A DNA stretch of 50,225 nt from CAZYBO01 sp964645205 (GTDB lineage Bacteria > Pseudomonadota > Alphaproteobacteria > Rickettsiales > SXRF01), in contig CAZYBO010000009.1 in the NCBI GenBank assembly GCA_964645205.1, positions 1 to 50,225 on the forward strand. The letters run 5' to 3'. Both the position numbers and the translations under genes were made by a program. Below are positions 35,918 through 43,235 of the stretch, in pieces; within the stretch, counting starts at the first letter, position 1; each line of letters begins with the position of its first letter. Below the pieces are notes generated by a model. The model made no database searches. It was not told where the DNA came from and worked only from the letters and a program-made list of their open reading frames with translations.

Positions 35918-36373
35918 TCACCGAGCGGGATTCGAACCCGATGTTTTCTGCGGGAAGCCGTACTTGCGGCGCTGCTCGCTCCATTCAAGCGGCACGAACG
36001 TGCACATATCGGCCAGGATGAGCGTTTTAGGCTGCCTGCCGTTCAGGATGGCCTCCACGATATCGGGCGCGAGAAGCGTCAATTTGAGCAGCCTGGCCAC
36101 ATAGGAGATTTTGATTTTCTCCTTCGCGGCGATGTCTCGCATGGACGCGAACCTGCCATCTGCGAGCATCTCGTTCCAGAAAAAGGCCTTCGCAATGGTA
36201 TTAATCATGTTGTTGCGCACCATCGGAGGCTCAAAGAGCATCGGCGACTCAGCGCCGGTGGTAACGATGTGCGTCCGGCCGCGGCGCACCATGCGGATCG
36301 GCACCATGATGTGAATGCGCCCATCGCTGTCGCTATGGATGCTCTGCTTATCAGTGAGAATATCGACGGTCAT
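35918..36373 (-). CDS. Recombinase-associated accessory protein
   Basis: A 151-residue basic protein. The central part (WNEMLADGRFASMRDIAAKEKIKISYVARLLKLTLLAPDIVEAILNGRQPKTLILADM) has a helix-turn-helix look and resembles the small protein commonly encoded just after large serine recombinases in alphaproteobacterial prophages. It overlaps the recombinase stop by 4 bases. The last residues (TSGSNPAR) are encoded by a tRNA T-arm-like string (GGGTTCGAATCCC), so the natural C-terminus may have been altered at the element edge. Function unknown; a DNA-binding role in recombination is inferred. Confidence 0.65.
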   Translation of the reverse strand: MTVDILTDKQSIHSDSDGRIHIMVPIRMVRRGRTHIVTTGAESPMLFEPPMVRNNMINTIAKAFFWNEMLADGRFASMRDIAAKEKIKISYVARLLKLTLLAPDIVEAILNGRQPKTLILADMCTFVPLEWSEQRRKYGFPQKTSGSNPAR

Positions 36374-37704
36374 GCGGCCTCCTTGTAATGCTTCATTTCA
36401 CTGCAAACCTGCGCCAGCCCGTTAGCGTGATAGGTGATGTGAATGCCTTCATGCATGACGACAATGCGTTCGACAATCAGCCGCACCAGCCTGGTCTGCT
36501 CGACCGGAAATAGCTGATCCCAAATTTTGTTAAAGTTTGCGAAGGATTCCCGCACGTCCTCGATGTCGATACCCACCGCCGCCGCGCGCGCCTGCTGGTA
36601 TGTTTTGAATATCATTTCCGGCGATGTGAGCATCTGCCGTATCTGTGCGATTACCATTTCCTCGATCTGTGTTGCGGGCACGCTGGCAAGCGCCGCCTTG
36701 TCGTATCCTGATTTGATGGCCTTCGTGCTGACATAGTAGCGGTAGGTTTTGCCGCTCGCCTTGCGCGTCGAGCTAGGCGTCAGCGCGCTGCCGTCATTAT
36801 CGAACAGGAGGCCGCGCAGCAGATGCGAGGATGCCTTGCGTGACTTTTTGCGGCGCTCGCCGGAGGAGTTTTTATCCATGAGGCTCTGCGCTTTGTCCCA
36901 AATATCCTGCGAGATGATCGGCTGGTGCTCGCCTTCATGGATTTCCTGCTTATGTTTGATTTTGCCGATATAAATCGGGTTATTCAGGATGCGATAAACA
37001 TTCCCTTTATCGAGCAATGTCCCTTGAACCGCTTTGCCGCGCCGCGAAATCCAGCTTTTGCCACATATGCCTTTGCGCTGCAGCTGCTGGACGATGGTTG
37101 TCATTGACTCGTGGCGTATAAAATCAGCGAAAATCTGCCTGACGATATCCGCTTCCGGCTCATTTACGATCAGCTTGCGATCCTTTGCATCGTAGCCCAG
37201 CGGCGTGACGCCGCCCATCCACATGCCTTTTCTTTTCGATGCTGCAATTTTATCGCGGATGCGCTCGCCGGTGACTTCCCGCTCGTATTCGGCAAAGCTC
37301 ATTAGCATGTTGATCATCAGCTTCCCTGCGGGCGTGCTGGTATTGATCTGCTGCGTGACCGAAACGAACGACACGCCGTTTGAGTCGAACATCTTTATCA
37401 TCTGCAGGAAATCGAGCAGCGAGCGCGATAGCCGGTCGATTTTATAAACAACCACAACATCGATCAGGCCGGTTTTGACGTGCTCGAGCAACTGCTGCAG
37501 TGCCGGTCGGTCGGTATTCCCTCCGGTGAAACCGCCATCGTCATAGAACGTGGGAATCTGTACCCATCCTTCGCCGCGCTGGCTCTGGATATATTTTTCG
37601 CAGTAGTCGCGCTGAGAATCGAGGGAGTTGAATTCCTGATCGAGACCTTCTTCGCTCGATTTGCGGGTATAAATGGCGCAGCGGATTTTCGGCTTCAGGT
37701 TCAT
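36370..37704 (-). CDS. Large serine recombinase (phage integrase)
   Basis: Site-specific recombinase that integrates and, with a directionality factor, excises the phage. The 444-residue protein has an N-terminal resolvase domain (CAIYTRKSSEEGLDQEFNSLDSQ; the nucleophile is a Ser of RKSS, residues 16-17; VVYKIDRLSRSLLDF; FAEYEREVTGERIRDKI). A recombinase domain follows (GVTPLGYD...; NNPIYIGKIKHK), then a C-terminal coiled region. The usual zinc-ribbon position reads LLRGLLFDNDGSALTP, without the CxxC pair seen in many relatives. It is coupled by 4-base overlaps to genes on both sides. Confidence 0.93.
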   Translation of the reverse strand: MNLKPKIRCAIYTRKSSEEGLDQEFNSLDSQRDYCEKYIQSQRGEGWVQIPTFYDDGGFTGGNTDRPALQQLLEHVKTGLIDVVVVYKIDRLSRSLLDFLQMIKMFDSNGVSFVSVTQQINTSTPAGKLMINMLMSFAEYEREVTGERIRDKIAASKRKGMWMGGVTPLGYDAKDRKLIVNEPEADIVRQIFADFIRHESMTTIVQQLQRKGICGKSWISRRGKAVQGTLLDKGNVYRILNNPIYIGKIKHKQEIHEGEHQPIISQDIWDKAQSLMDKNSSGERRKKSRKASSHLLRGLLFDNDGSALTPSSTRKASGKTYRYYVSTKAIKSGYDKAALASVPATQIEEMVIAQIRQMLTSPEMIFKTYQQARAAAVGIDIEDVRESFANFNKIWDQLFPVEQTRLVRLIVERIVVMHEGIHITYHANGLAQVCSEMKHYKEAA

Positions 37705-38129
37705 GCCGCTTTCTTCCTTAGGCCGAAGAATGCATGCCCGTTCCAGTTGGTGCCGGTAATCACGCGGGCGATGCGGCTCAGGCTGCGGAATCTTTGGCCT
37801 TCATATTCATAACCGTCCTGAAGTACGGTGACTTTGTGCACCGTTCCCCGCCACTCGCGCACCAGCATGATGCCGGGAGTGAACAAGGTCGGCTTGCGCG
37901 CGCTATTGCCCTCTTTGTTGGCCGCTATGTCCCGCAGGCGCCGCTTTGTCTCATTTGATAAACCGCCTAACGACAGTTCCTGAATACGGTAGGCCAGGCG
38001 TGATTCCAGATATGGCCGGTTATATGGCGGCGGTTCGCTTTCAAAAAGCTCCCGCCACATCTCTTTTACCTTGGTGTTGTCGGCGGTTTTCAACTCCGCC
38101 AGCCGGGACATAATATTTTGTTTTCTCAT
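37701..38129 (-). CDS. DUF2924 protein
   Basis: A 142-residue basic protein with the DUF2924 layout: N-terminal helices (SRLAELKTADNTKVKEMWRELF), PPPYNRPYLESRLAYRIQELSLGGL, then a beta-rich C-terminal part (PGIMLVREWRGTVHKVTVLQDGYEYEGQRFRSLSRIARVITGTNWNGHAFFGL). DUF2924 genes are regularly placed beside large serine recombinases in alphaproteobacterial phages; a role as recombination accessory or directionality factor is plausible but unproven. It overlaps both neighbours by 4 bases. Confidence 0.85.
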   Translation of the reverse strand: MRKQNIMSRLAELKTADNTKVKEMWRELFESEPPPYNRPYLESRLAYRIQELSLGGLSNETKRRLRDIAANKEGNSARKPTLFTPGIMLVREWRGTVHKVTVLQDGYEYEGQRFRSLSRIARVITGTNWNGHAFFGLRKKAA

Positions 38130-38317
38130 GGTTCTTCGCCTCCCTGTTGCGTCTGATACACGCTTCGTTCAGGGGAAGAGTCCAGTGAATTACCCTTATT
38201 TTTTCTCAGCTTACGGTTTTTAATCCGAATGATTGCAGCTGCCATAATGCTGGCGATTTCTGCGACCCTTTCGTCCGCCGACATTCTGGCTGGATTGTCC
38301 TGCATAATGTGGCTCAT
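38126..38317 (-). CDS. Small recombinase-operon protein
   Basis: A 63-residue hydrophilic protein. The segment RMSADERVAEIASIMAAAIIRIKNRKLRK looks like a single long helix with a basic end. Small proteins with this pattern are frequent between a regulator and DUF2924 in similar phage operons. It overlaps the stop of the XRE gene and the start of DUF2924 by 4 bases each, which supports translation. Function unknown. Confidence 0.6.
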   Translation of the reverse strand: MSHIMQDNPARMSADERVAEIASIMAAAIIRIKNRKLRKNKGNSLDSSPERSVYQTQQGGEEP

Positions 38318-38712
38318 TCATCTGCGGGTTCATCCTGCTCACACATGCTCGCCAGCGCCTTGGCGATCACCGCCATCTCTTCGGGATGCAGTGCGATGAC
38401 ACGCGATATGCTTTTCATCACCCGCAGGACGCGCGGCGGCGTCGCCTCGTAGTCTTTGACATCAACTTGAGGAAAGAACGTGCCCACCGGAATCCGGAGC
38501 ACATGGGCCAATATAAATAGTTTACCTGGCGAGATACGGTTTTTGGCATTTTCATATTTCTGAAATTGCTGGAATGATACTTTGAGTTCCTTGGCAATAA
38601 CTTCCTGCGACAGACCGGAGCTAAGTCGGTAATGACGTAGCCGCTCGCCTATATGCTTGTGAACTTTCTCTTCTGTTTTTGTCGGATTCCGGAAGTCAAT
38701 TGCCTTGTCCAT
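38314..38712 (-). CDS. XRE-family transcriptional regulator
   Basis: A 132-residue Cro/CI-type regulator. The helix-turn-helix covers about residues 20-75: IGERLRHYRLSSGLSQEVIAKELKVSFQQFQKYENAKNRISPGKLFILAHVL. The C-terminal part (VLRVMKSISRVIALHPEEMAVIAKALASM) is helical and could form a dimer surface. It heads the leftward recombinase operon after a small membrane protein gene, whose end overlaps its start by 17 bases, so it probably controls expression of the recombinase unit. Confidence 0.9.
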   Translation of the reverse strand: MDKAIDFRNPTKTEEKVHKHIGERLRHYRLSSGLSQEVIAKELKVSFQQFQKYENAKNRISPGKLFILAHVLRIPVGTFFPQVDVKDYEATPPRVLRVMKSISRVIALHPEEMAVIAKALASMCEQDEPADE

Positions 38713-38911
38713 AAAATTCTCCGTAATGTGAGTTGCGGCACTGCGGATAAATATCCGGCCAGCAAACGCCTCCTTCGCAGCACCCTAAGAGGAGGTTGAT
38801 AATCAGCCAGTCGATGAAGAGACCGAACGCCAGCATCGCCAGTGCAATGCCAAGCAGCCGGAGAAGCCTTCTGCAGATGTTTTTCGGCTTTTTGTGGAAA
38901 TTCGATTGCAT
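38696..38911 (-). CDS. Small membrane protein
   Basis: A 71-residue protein with a basic N-terminus (MQSNFHKKPKNICRRLLRLL), one hydrophobic helix (GIALAMLAFGLFIDWLIINLLL) and a Cys-containing tail (GCCEGGVCWPDIYPQC). No family is recognised. It is the first gene of the leftward operon and lies just below CCGGAAA-type operator sites. Confidence 0.5.
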   Translation of the reverse strand: MQSNFHKKPKNICRRLLRLLGIALAMLAFGLFIDWLIINLLLGCCEGGVCWPDIYPQCRNSHYGEFYGQGN

Positions 38912-38918
38912 AAAATCC

Positions 38919-38989
38919 TTTCCGGTTTTGGTTGTTATTCGCCCTAACTTGGTCGCTTATAAGTTTAGGGGATTATCATAACCGGAAAA
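38919..38989. promoter_or_regulatory. Operator-like sites upstream of the recombinase operon
   Basis: TTTCCGGTT (38919-38927) and its complement AACCGGAAA (38980-38988) face each other across about 50 bases that also hold an imperfect inverted repeat (CCCTAACTT / AAGTTTAGGG). The same CCGGAAA core occurs several times in the repressor/Cro-like gap near 39.7 kb. Confidence 0.5.
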
Positions 38990-39084
38990 AATATCAAACA
39001 ACTTTTTTTCCACAAACAGAAAGCAGTGCGTCCCAGCACACAATTAAATGCGCGCAGAAAACCTGTATTAAAATGGGACGAAAA

Positions 39085-39666
39085 TTATCCCTGACGGGAG
39101 TGGATGATGCGGTACGCTTTCAGGATCGGCTGATCGTAAAGCGTGTCACCGGCATAGGGAGTGAGTGTGTACACTCCAGGCTTGGAGCCTCTCGATACCC
39201 AGCAAAGAATATAGTCCGGCGTGCGCTTGCTGGCAGGCAGCTGCACGAGGCATTGCCGCTCGAGGAACAGCTTCTCGGGCGCGGCTTTTGACGCATCGTA
39301 GTAGAGAACGGTATTGATAGAAAAATCAGGCTTTAGATGGCTCCCGCCCACGCGGATGGCGCGGGATTTCTCGGGTAGACCATCGAAGCGTTCGGTTGGC
39401 TCCCACTCTTTTTCGGGGAGCATCTTCACATAGGATTTGAACTTGATGACACCGACGACCGGCACGGACGGCGCATCGAACTCGGGCGCGTCCAGTTCCG
39501 CAGGATCACAGGTCAGCGCGGCCGCAAGTTTCTTGCGGTATTTCTCCACCGGCTGCCCGTTTTCTATACGGTGCAGCGTGGTGATAGGGATGCCGCTGAC
39601 CAGGGAGAGTTTCTCCATAGTCATGCCCTTGCGGAGGCGAATCATCTGAACATTGTTTTTCTTCAT
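39085..39666 (-). CDS. Phage repressor (XRE-type with C-terminal peptidase-like region)
   Basis: A 193-residue protein with an N-terminal helix-turn-helix (MIRLRKGMTMEKLSLVSGIPITTLHRIENGQPV) and a C-terminal region (VPVVGVIKFKSYVKMLPEKEW...) that resembles LexA/CI-type repressors in outline, though I cannot identify a catalytic Ser-Lys pair with confidence. ATG 39666 is chosen since upstream in-frame sequence runs through the operator region. It is divergent from the Cro-like gene across about 96 bases filled with CCGGAAA repeats, so it is the likely master repressor. Confidence 0.8.
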   Translation of the reverse strand: MKKNNVQMIRLRKGMTMEKLSLVSGIPITTLHRIENGQPVEKYRKKLAAALTCDPAELDAPEFDAPSVPVVGVIKFKSYVKMLPEKEWEPTERFDGLPEKSRAIRVGGSHLKPDFSINTVLYYDASKAAPEKLFLERQCLVQLPASKRTPDYILCWVSRGSKPGVYTLTPYAGDTLYDQPILKAYRIIHSRQG

Positions 39667-39667
39667 A

Positions 39668-39742
39668 TTTTCCGAATTTACCGGAAACCGGAAAAACAGT
39701 CCAATACAATAACCGGAAAATTCCGTTGACAATTTTTTCCGG
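39668..39742. promoter_or_regulatory. Repressor/Cro operator region
   Basis: At least three sites share the CCGGAAA core: TTTCCGAATTTACCGGAAA (39669-39687), CGGAAAATTCCG (39714-39725) and TTTCCGG (39736-39742), with a further ACCGGAAA half next to the first. A TTGACA hexamer (39726-39731) lies between the last two and may be the -35 of the rightward promoter. Confidence 0.65.
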
Positions 39743-39762
39743 TCTGTAATGCTTATTGGGCT

Positions 39763-40083
39763 ATGAAGCTGCAGGAATGGATCACACTCACAGGCATTAA
39801 AAAGTCCCATCTGGCGCGGCTGTTGGGCATTTCCAACGCGGCCATGACCAGGATTCTTAAGCACGGACAGCTGCCGCAGCCTGACGAGATGGTCAAAATC
39901 TACTGGATTTCATTCGGCGCCGTCCGGCCGGATGACTTCTACGACATCGCCTCAGTCCCCGCCGAGCTTCGCTATCTGCTTGAACCCAACCCACGGAGGA
40001 ACACCTATGTCTCACTCAACGACATCGCCACACTCGGAAAAAGTAAACGGGATAGCTGGAAAAGATCTGCTTTCGATAATTGA
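39763..40083 (+). CDS. Cro-like phage regulator
   Basis: A 106-residue protein with a helix-turn-helix near residues 10-45 (GIKKSHLARLLGISNAAMTRILKHGQLPQPDEMVKIYWIS). Its position, divergent from the repressor and first in the rightward arm, is that of Cro. The start has little ribosome-site signal, so the leader is short or initiation is weak. Its last 25 codons overlap the start of the GapR-like gene in another frame. Confidence 0.75.
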   Translation: MKLQEWITLTGIKKSHLARLLGISNAAMTRILKHGQLPQPDEMVKIYWISFGAVRPDDFYDIASVPAELRYLLEPNPRRNTYVSLNDIATLGKSKRDSWKRSAFDN

Positions 40084-40288
40084 GCGCATCGAGCGCCTGG
40101 AAGAAGAGCGCGCTGGTCTCGGCGACGATATCGGCACGGTGCTGTCGGAAGCCAAGGGTAAAGGCTTCGATACTAAAATCATCCGGATGATCGTGCGGCG
40201 GCGAAAGCGCGAGAAGCACGAACTGGACGAGGAGCAGACGCTGCTCGATGTTTATCTGAGCGCCATCGGCACGGCGGACGGGGAATAG
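40007..40288 (+). CDS. GapR-family (DUF2312) DNA-binding protein
   Basis: A 93-residue protein with the DUF2312 core: LLSIIERIERLEEERAGLGDDIGTVLSEAKGKGFDTKIIRMIVRRRKREKHELDEEQTLLDVYL. In Caulobacter, GapR is a nucleoid protein that binds overtwisted DNA ahead of replication and transcription forks; phage copies may aid phage replication. ATG follows GGAGG at 7 bases. This start lies inside the upstream gene. Confidence 0.9.
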   Translation: MSHSTTSPHSEKVNGIAGKDLLSIIERIERLEEERAGLGDDIGTVLSEAKGKGFDTKIIRMIVRRRKREKHELDEEQTLLDVYLSAIGTADGE

Positions 40289-40297
40289 AGATGCTTT

Positions 40298-40633
40298 ATG
40301 AGCGACGATTCCCTCCCACCCCGCCGCGTGATTGAGACGGTCGAATGTGAATTCGAGGGCGCTCGCTTTTACCTGACGCTTGGCTTCTACCCAAACAATC
40401 GCATCGGCGAAGTTCACATCTCCGGCTTCAAATACGGCTCAAACGTCAATCTGCTGATGGAAGATGCCTGCGCGCTGATCTCGGCTTTGCTGCAACGCTT
40501 TGTGTCGCCGGAGGCGCTGCAGGAGATGATGTGCCGCAAACCGGACGGCGGCCCGGCGTCGCTGATCGGCGCGACGGTGTTCCGCCTGGTCGAGAGCATC
40601 TCCGATGATGGAGGTGATAATGGACAAGCCTAA
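40298..40633 (+). CDS. TSCPD-like small phage protein
   Basis: A 111-residue protein. The pattern RRVIETVECEFEGARFYLTLGFYPNNRIGEVHISGFKYGSNVNLLMEDACALISALLQRFVSPEAL, with late SLIGATVFRL, resembles the TSCPD-type domain found at the end of B12-dependent ribonucleotide reductases and as short stand-alone proteins in alphaproteobacterial phages. The function of the stand-alone form is unknown; the assignment is from pattern memory. Its end overlaps the replication gene by 14 bases. Confidence 0.55.
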   Translation: MSDDSLPPRRVIETVECEFEGARFYLTLGFYPNNRIGEVHISGFKYGSNVNLLMEDACALISALLQRFVSPEALQEMMCRKPDGGPASLIGATVFRLVESISDDGGDNGQA

Positions 40634-41447
40634 ATACATGCGGTTTTTCCCCGACGATTATCTGGAAGACACCGAAGAACTGGAACTGGAAGAGCAAGGC
40701 GCGTACATGCGCCTGCTATGCAAAATGTGGAAGCGCAACGGGCGCATCCCGAACGACGATCGGGAGATCAGCAAAATGCTCGGCGTCCATCGCAATAAAT
40801 GGACGAAGATCAAGCCTTACGTCATGCCTTTTTTTCGGGAGCACTCACCAGGTTTTCTGACGCAGAAGCGCCTGCAGAAAGAATACAAACACTCTGTGGA
40901 TAAGTTGCACGGAAGGGATCACACCCATCACGATACTCCCGATGATACTCCCTACAATACCGGGCGAGATACCCCACCAGATACTACCGGGGTATCTCCC
41001 CAAGATACTCCCCCAGTTCAAAACGGGAAAAGCGAGGAAAACCAAGGCTCTCAAGAGCCACGAAGCGAAAATTTTTCGCCGAGAGAATTAGACTTAGAGG
41101 AATCATCTAGATCCGTAAACAATACTAATATTAAAAAAAGACTAGAAGATGGCGGCGGCGAAAACTGGGGACAACTGCGACCTGATGCTTTTGCCGATCT
41201 GTTCCTCGATGACGTGCGGGCGGTGTTTGCTGCCCACAACATCGACATGCCCAGCGACCATCAAATTCTGTGCGGCTGGATCGAGGACGGCATCCATCCC
41301 TTCCGGCACATCCTCCCAAGCGTGAAGAAAGTCCTTGCCCGCCTGTCGGGCGGCAACTGCGACCCGCCGAAAAGCTGGAAGTATTTCGCCAAGGAAGTTT
41401 ACCGCAAACAAAAATCAGGAGGTCATCATGGGCAAAAGAAAAAATAA
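40620..41447 (+). CDS. DUF1376 phage replication protein
   Basis: A 275-residue protein. The N-terminal domain (YMRFFPDDYLEDTEELELEEQGAYMRLLCKMWKRNGRIPNDDREISKMLGVHRNKW) is DUF1376, a winged-helix-like domain of phage replication-initiation proteins (YdaU/lambda O-type position). A linker follows with seven 4-residue units of DTPx type (about residues 105-132). The C-terminal domain (FADLFLDDVRAVFAAHNIDMPSDHQILCGWIEDGIHPFRHILPSVKKVLAR) is typical of the same group. The start follows GGAGGTG. By analogy with lambda O, the origin may lie within the gene. Confidence 0.85.
   Translation: MDKPKYMRFFPDDYLEDTEELELEEQGAYMRLLCKMWKRNGRIPNDDREISKMLGVHRNKWTKIKPYVMPFFREHSPGFLTQKRLQKEYKHSVDKLHGRDHTHHDTPDDTPYNTGRDTPPDTTGVSPQDTPPVQNGKSEENQGSQEPRSENFSPRELDLEESSRSVNNTNIKKRLEDGGGENWGQLRPDAFADLFLDDVRAVFAAHNIDMPSDHQILCGWIEDGIHPFRHILPSVKKVLARLSGGNCDPPKSWKYFAKEVYRKQKSGGHHGQKKK
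40932..41015 (+). repeat. Seven 12-bp tandem repeats within the replication gene
   Basis: Units begin at 40932, 40944, 40956, 40968, 40980, 40992 and 41004. The core is GATACTCCC or GATACCCCA; units 3, 5 and 6 are degenerate (AATACCGGG, GATACTACC, GTATCTCCC). Each unit encodes four residues of DTPx type. The sixth overlaps an inverted core GGGGTATC. They may be origin iterons, a protein linker repeat, or both. Confidence 0.8.
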
Positions 41448-41925
41448 GAAAAAGGCATTCAGGAATAGTGCCGGTGCGAAGGAGACGCCGGAGTTCATCC
41501 TCGAGGCCGTCGAGCCTACGCCCGAATTCAAAGCCAGAACGCCGCTGGAGAAGGTCAAGACCGATCAGGGCGCGTACACCCTCCGCGTGCGCGACAAGCG
41601 TCCTATCGACAAATATCACCGCCTGTACTGCATCGACAGTGATCGCGGCATCGGTGAGCAGTATCGCCGCGGCATTACCGAAGATCAGTTCCGCGCCGCC
41701 GACCGGCTGGCCTGCAATTACGAACGCACCTTCCACAATCTTTCCAAACCGCTGGACGGCGTGCGCGTCCATACATCGAAGTTGTGCGTGTTCCTGGCGG
41801 TTGGATTTATGAATTTTGCAACGAAAAATATGTTTTCGTTCCTGAGCAAGGGGGGGCAATATGAAAATCGAAACAGTTTCCATCGACAAAATTATTCCCT
41901 ACGTCCGCAATCCGCGAAACAATAA
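41428..41925 (+). CDS. Hypothetical phage protein
   Basis: A 165-residue protein starting with a very basic stretch (MGKRKNKKKAFRNSAG) after an AGGAGG ribosome site. The middle (VRDKRPIDKYHRLYCIDSDRGIGEQYRRGITEDQFRAADRLACNYERTF) looks like a structured helical domain; small proteins of this kind occur beside phage replication genes. The last 22 codons overlap the methyltransferase gene in another frame, and residues after about 125 look unlike the rest, so the natural stop may have been lost. No named family. Confidence 0.6.
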   Translation: MGKRKNKKKAFRNSAGAKETPEFILEAVEPTPEFKARTPLEKVKTDQGAYTLRVRDKRPIDKYHRLYCIDSDRGIGEQYRRGITEDQFRAADRLACNYERTFHNLSKPLDGVRVHTSKLCVFLAVGFMNFATKNMFSFLSKGGQYENRNSFHRQNYSLRPQSAKQ

Positions 41926-43087
41926 ACACGCGGTGGCGAAGCTGGTCGGCGGGCTGAAAGAATTCGGCTGGCAGCAGCCTATCGTCGTGGACAAGGATTA
42001 TGTGATCGTCGCCGGGCACACGCGCCTGCTGGCGGCGCAGCAGCTGGGCATGACGGAAGTGCCGATAAAGATCGCTCACGATCTGACGCCGGAACAGATC
42101 CAAGCCTACCGCATTTTCGATAATCGCTCACACGAAGAATCGGAATGGATCGAGGATCTGCTCGCGCTGGAATTAATTGAAATCCGCGACAAAGGATACG
42201 ATCTGGATTTCACCGGCTTCGATCCCGACGAGTTGGAAAAGATTCTCGGCGGGGACGGCACGGATGGCCTGACCGACGAAGATGCAGTGCCGGAGGTGGA
42301 GGACAAGGCGATCACCAAGCCTGGCGATATTTGGGTATGCGGCAATCACCGGCTGCTGTGCGGCGACTCCACCGATATGAAATCCATCGAGGCAGTCATG
42401 GCGGGCGCGCTGGCCGACATGGTGTTCACCGATCCGCCCTATAATGTAAATTATGGTTCCTCTATGAAAGATAATGTGCGCGGCACCAAGCGCACGATCA
42501 AGAATGATAATCTCGGCGAGGATTTCTACGGCTTCCTCCACGACTCCTGCCGTAACCTGCTGGAGATATGCAAAGGCGCAGCCTACATCTGCATGTCGTC
42601 ATCCGAACTTCACACGCTGCAGAAAGCATTCACCGAAGCCGGTGGCCACTGGTCGACCTTTGTCATATGGGCGAAGAACAGATTCACGATGGGCCGCGCT
42701 GATTACCAGCGCCAGTACGAGCCGATTCTCTACGGCTGGAAAGAAGGCAACAAGCATTTCTGGTGCGGCGCGCGCGACCAGGGCGATGTCTGGTTTGTCG
42801 ATAAGCCCACCGTCAACGATCTGCATCCGACCATGAAGCCGGTGGCGCTGGTCGAACGCGCGATCAACAACAGCAGCAAGTCGCGCGATATCGTATTCGA
42901 TTGCTTCGGCGGATCCGGCACCACCATGATCGCATGCGAAAAAACCGGCCGCTTCGCCAGGCTGATCGAACTCGATCCGAAATACTGCGATGTCATCGTG
43001 CGCCGCTGGCAGGAGTTCTCCGGCAAAAACGCCACGCTGAACGATACGAAGAAAACCTTTTCCGCTCTCGAGAAAAAGCGGGATTAG
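41861..43087 (+). CDS. ParB-domain DNA methyltransferase
   Basis: A 408-residue fusion. Residues 1-90 form a ParB/sulfiredoxin-like domain (PYVRNPRNNKHAVAKLVGGLKEFGWQQPIVVD; VAGHTRLLAAQQLGM). The rest is an N6-adenine/N4-cytosine methyltransferase of beta type: catalytic DPPYNVNYG first, then the SAM-binding motif FDCFGGSGTTMIACEKTGR near the C-terminus. Such enzymes are common in phages and protect or mark phage DNA; no restriction enzyme is nearby. The start follows a G-rich run (AAGGGGGGGC). Confidence 0.93.
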   Translation: MKIETVSIDKIIPYVRNPRNNKHAVAKLVGGLKEFGWQQPIVVDKDYVIVAGHTRLLAAQQLGMTEVPIKIAHDLTPEQIQAYRIFDNRSHEESEWIEDLLALELIEIRDKGYDLDFTGFDPDELEKILGGDGTDGLTDEDAVPEVEDKAITKPGDIWVCGNHRLLCGDSTDMKSIEAVMAGALADMVFTDPPYNVNYGSSMKDNVRGTKRTIKNDNLGEDFYGFLHDSCRNLLEICKGAAYICMSSSELHTLQKAFTEAGGHWSTFVIWAKNRFTMGRADYQRQYEPILYGWKEGNKHFWCGARDQGDVWFVDKPTVNDLHPTMKPVALVERAINNSSKSRDIVFDCFGGSGTTMIACEKTGRFARLIELDPKYCDVIVRRWQEFSGKNATLNDTKKTFSALEKKRD

Positions 43088-43103
43088 CCACGAGGCACTT
43101 TTA

Positions 43104-43179
43104 AGCGGGATGGAGCAGTAGTAGCTCGCATGGCTCATTAACCATGAGGTCGCTGGTGCAAATCCGGCTCCCGCTACCA
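43104..43179 (+). tRNA. Degenerate tRNA-Met-like gene with 8-base anticodon loop
   Basis: A 76-base cloverleaf: acceptor AGCGGGA / TCCCGCT (7 perfect pairs), discriminator A and CCA; D-stem GAGC / GCTC with loop AGTAGTA (no GG); anticodon stem CATGG / CCATG around an 8-base loop CTCATTAA containing CAT; T-stem GCTGG / CCGGC with loop TGCAAAT (G where T55 is expected). Overall it resembles initiator tRNA-Met, but the D- and T-loops lack the bases for normal docking. It lies 16 bases after the methyltransferase. Confidence 0.6.
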
Positions 43180-43235
43180 AATACCCACGCAATCTGAATG
43201 TTCAATCGCTGCAGGACATGCCGCGCGGGTGACTA

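Noticed and set aside
41861..43087. Restriction-modification system
   Set aside because: Only a methyltransferase with a ParB-like domain is present; no endonuclease gene lies beside it, so a phage orphan enzyme fits better.
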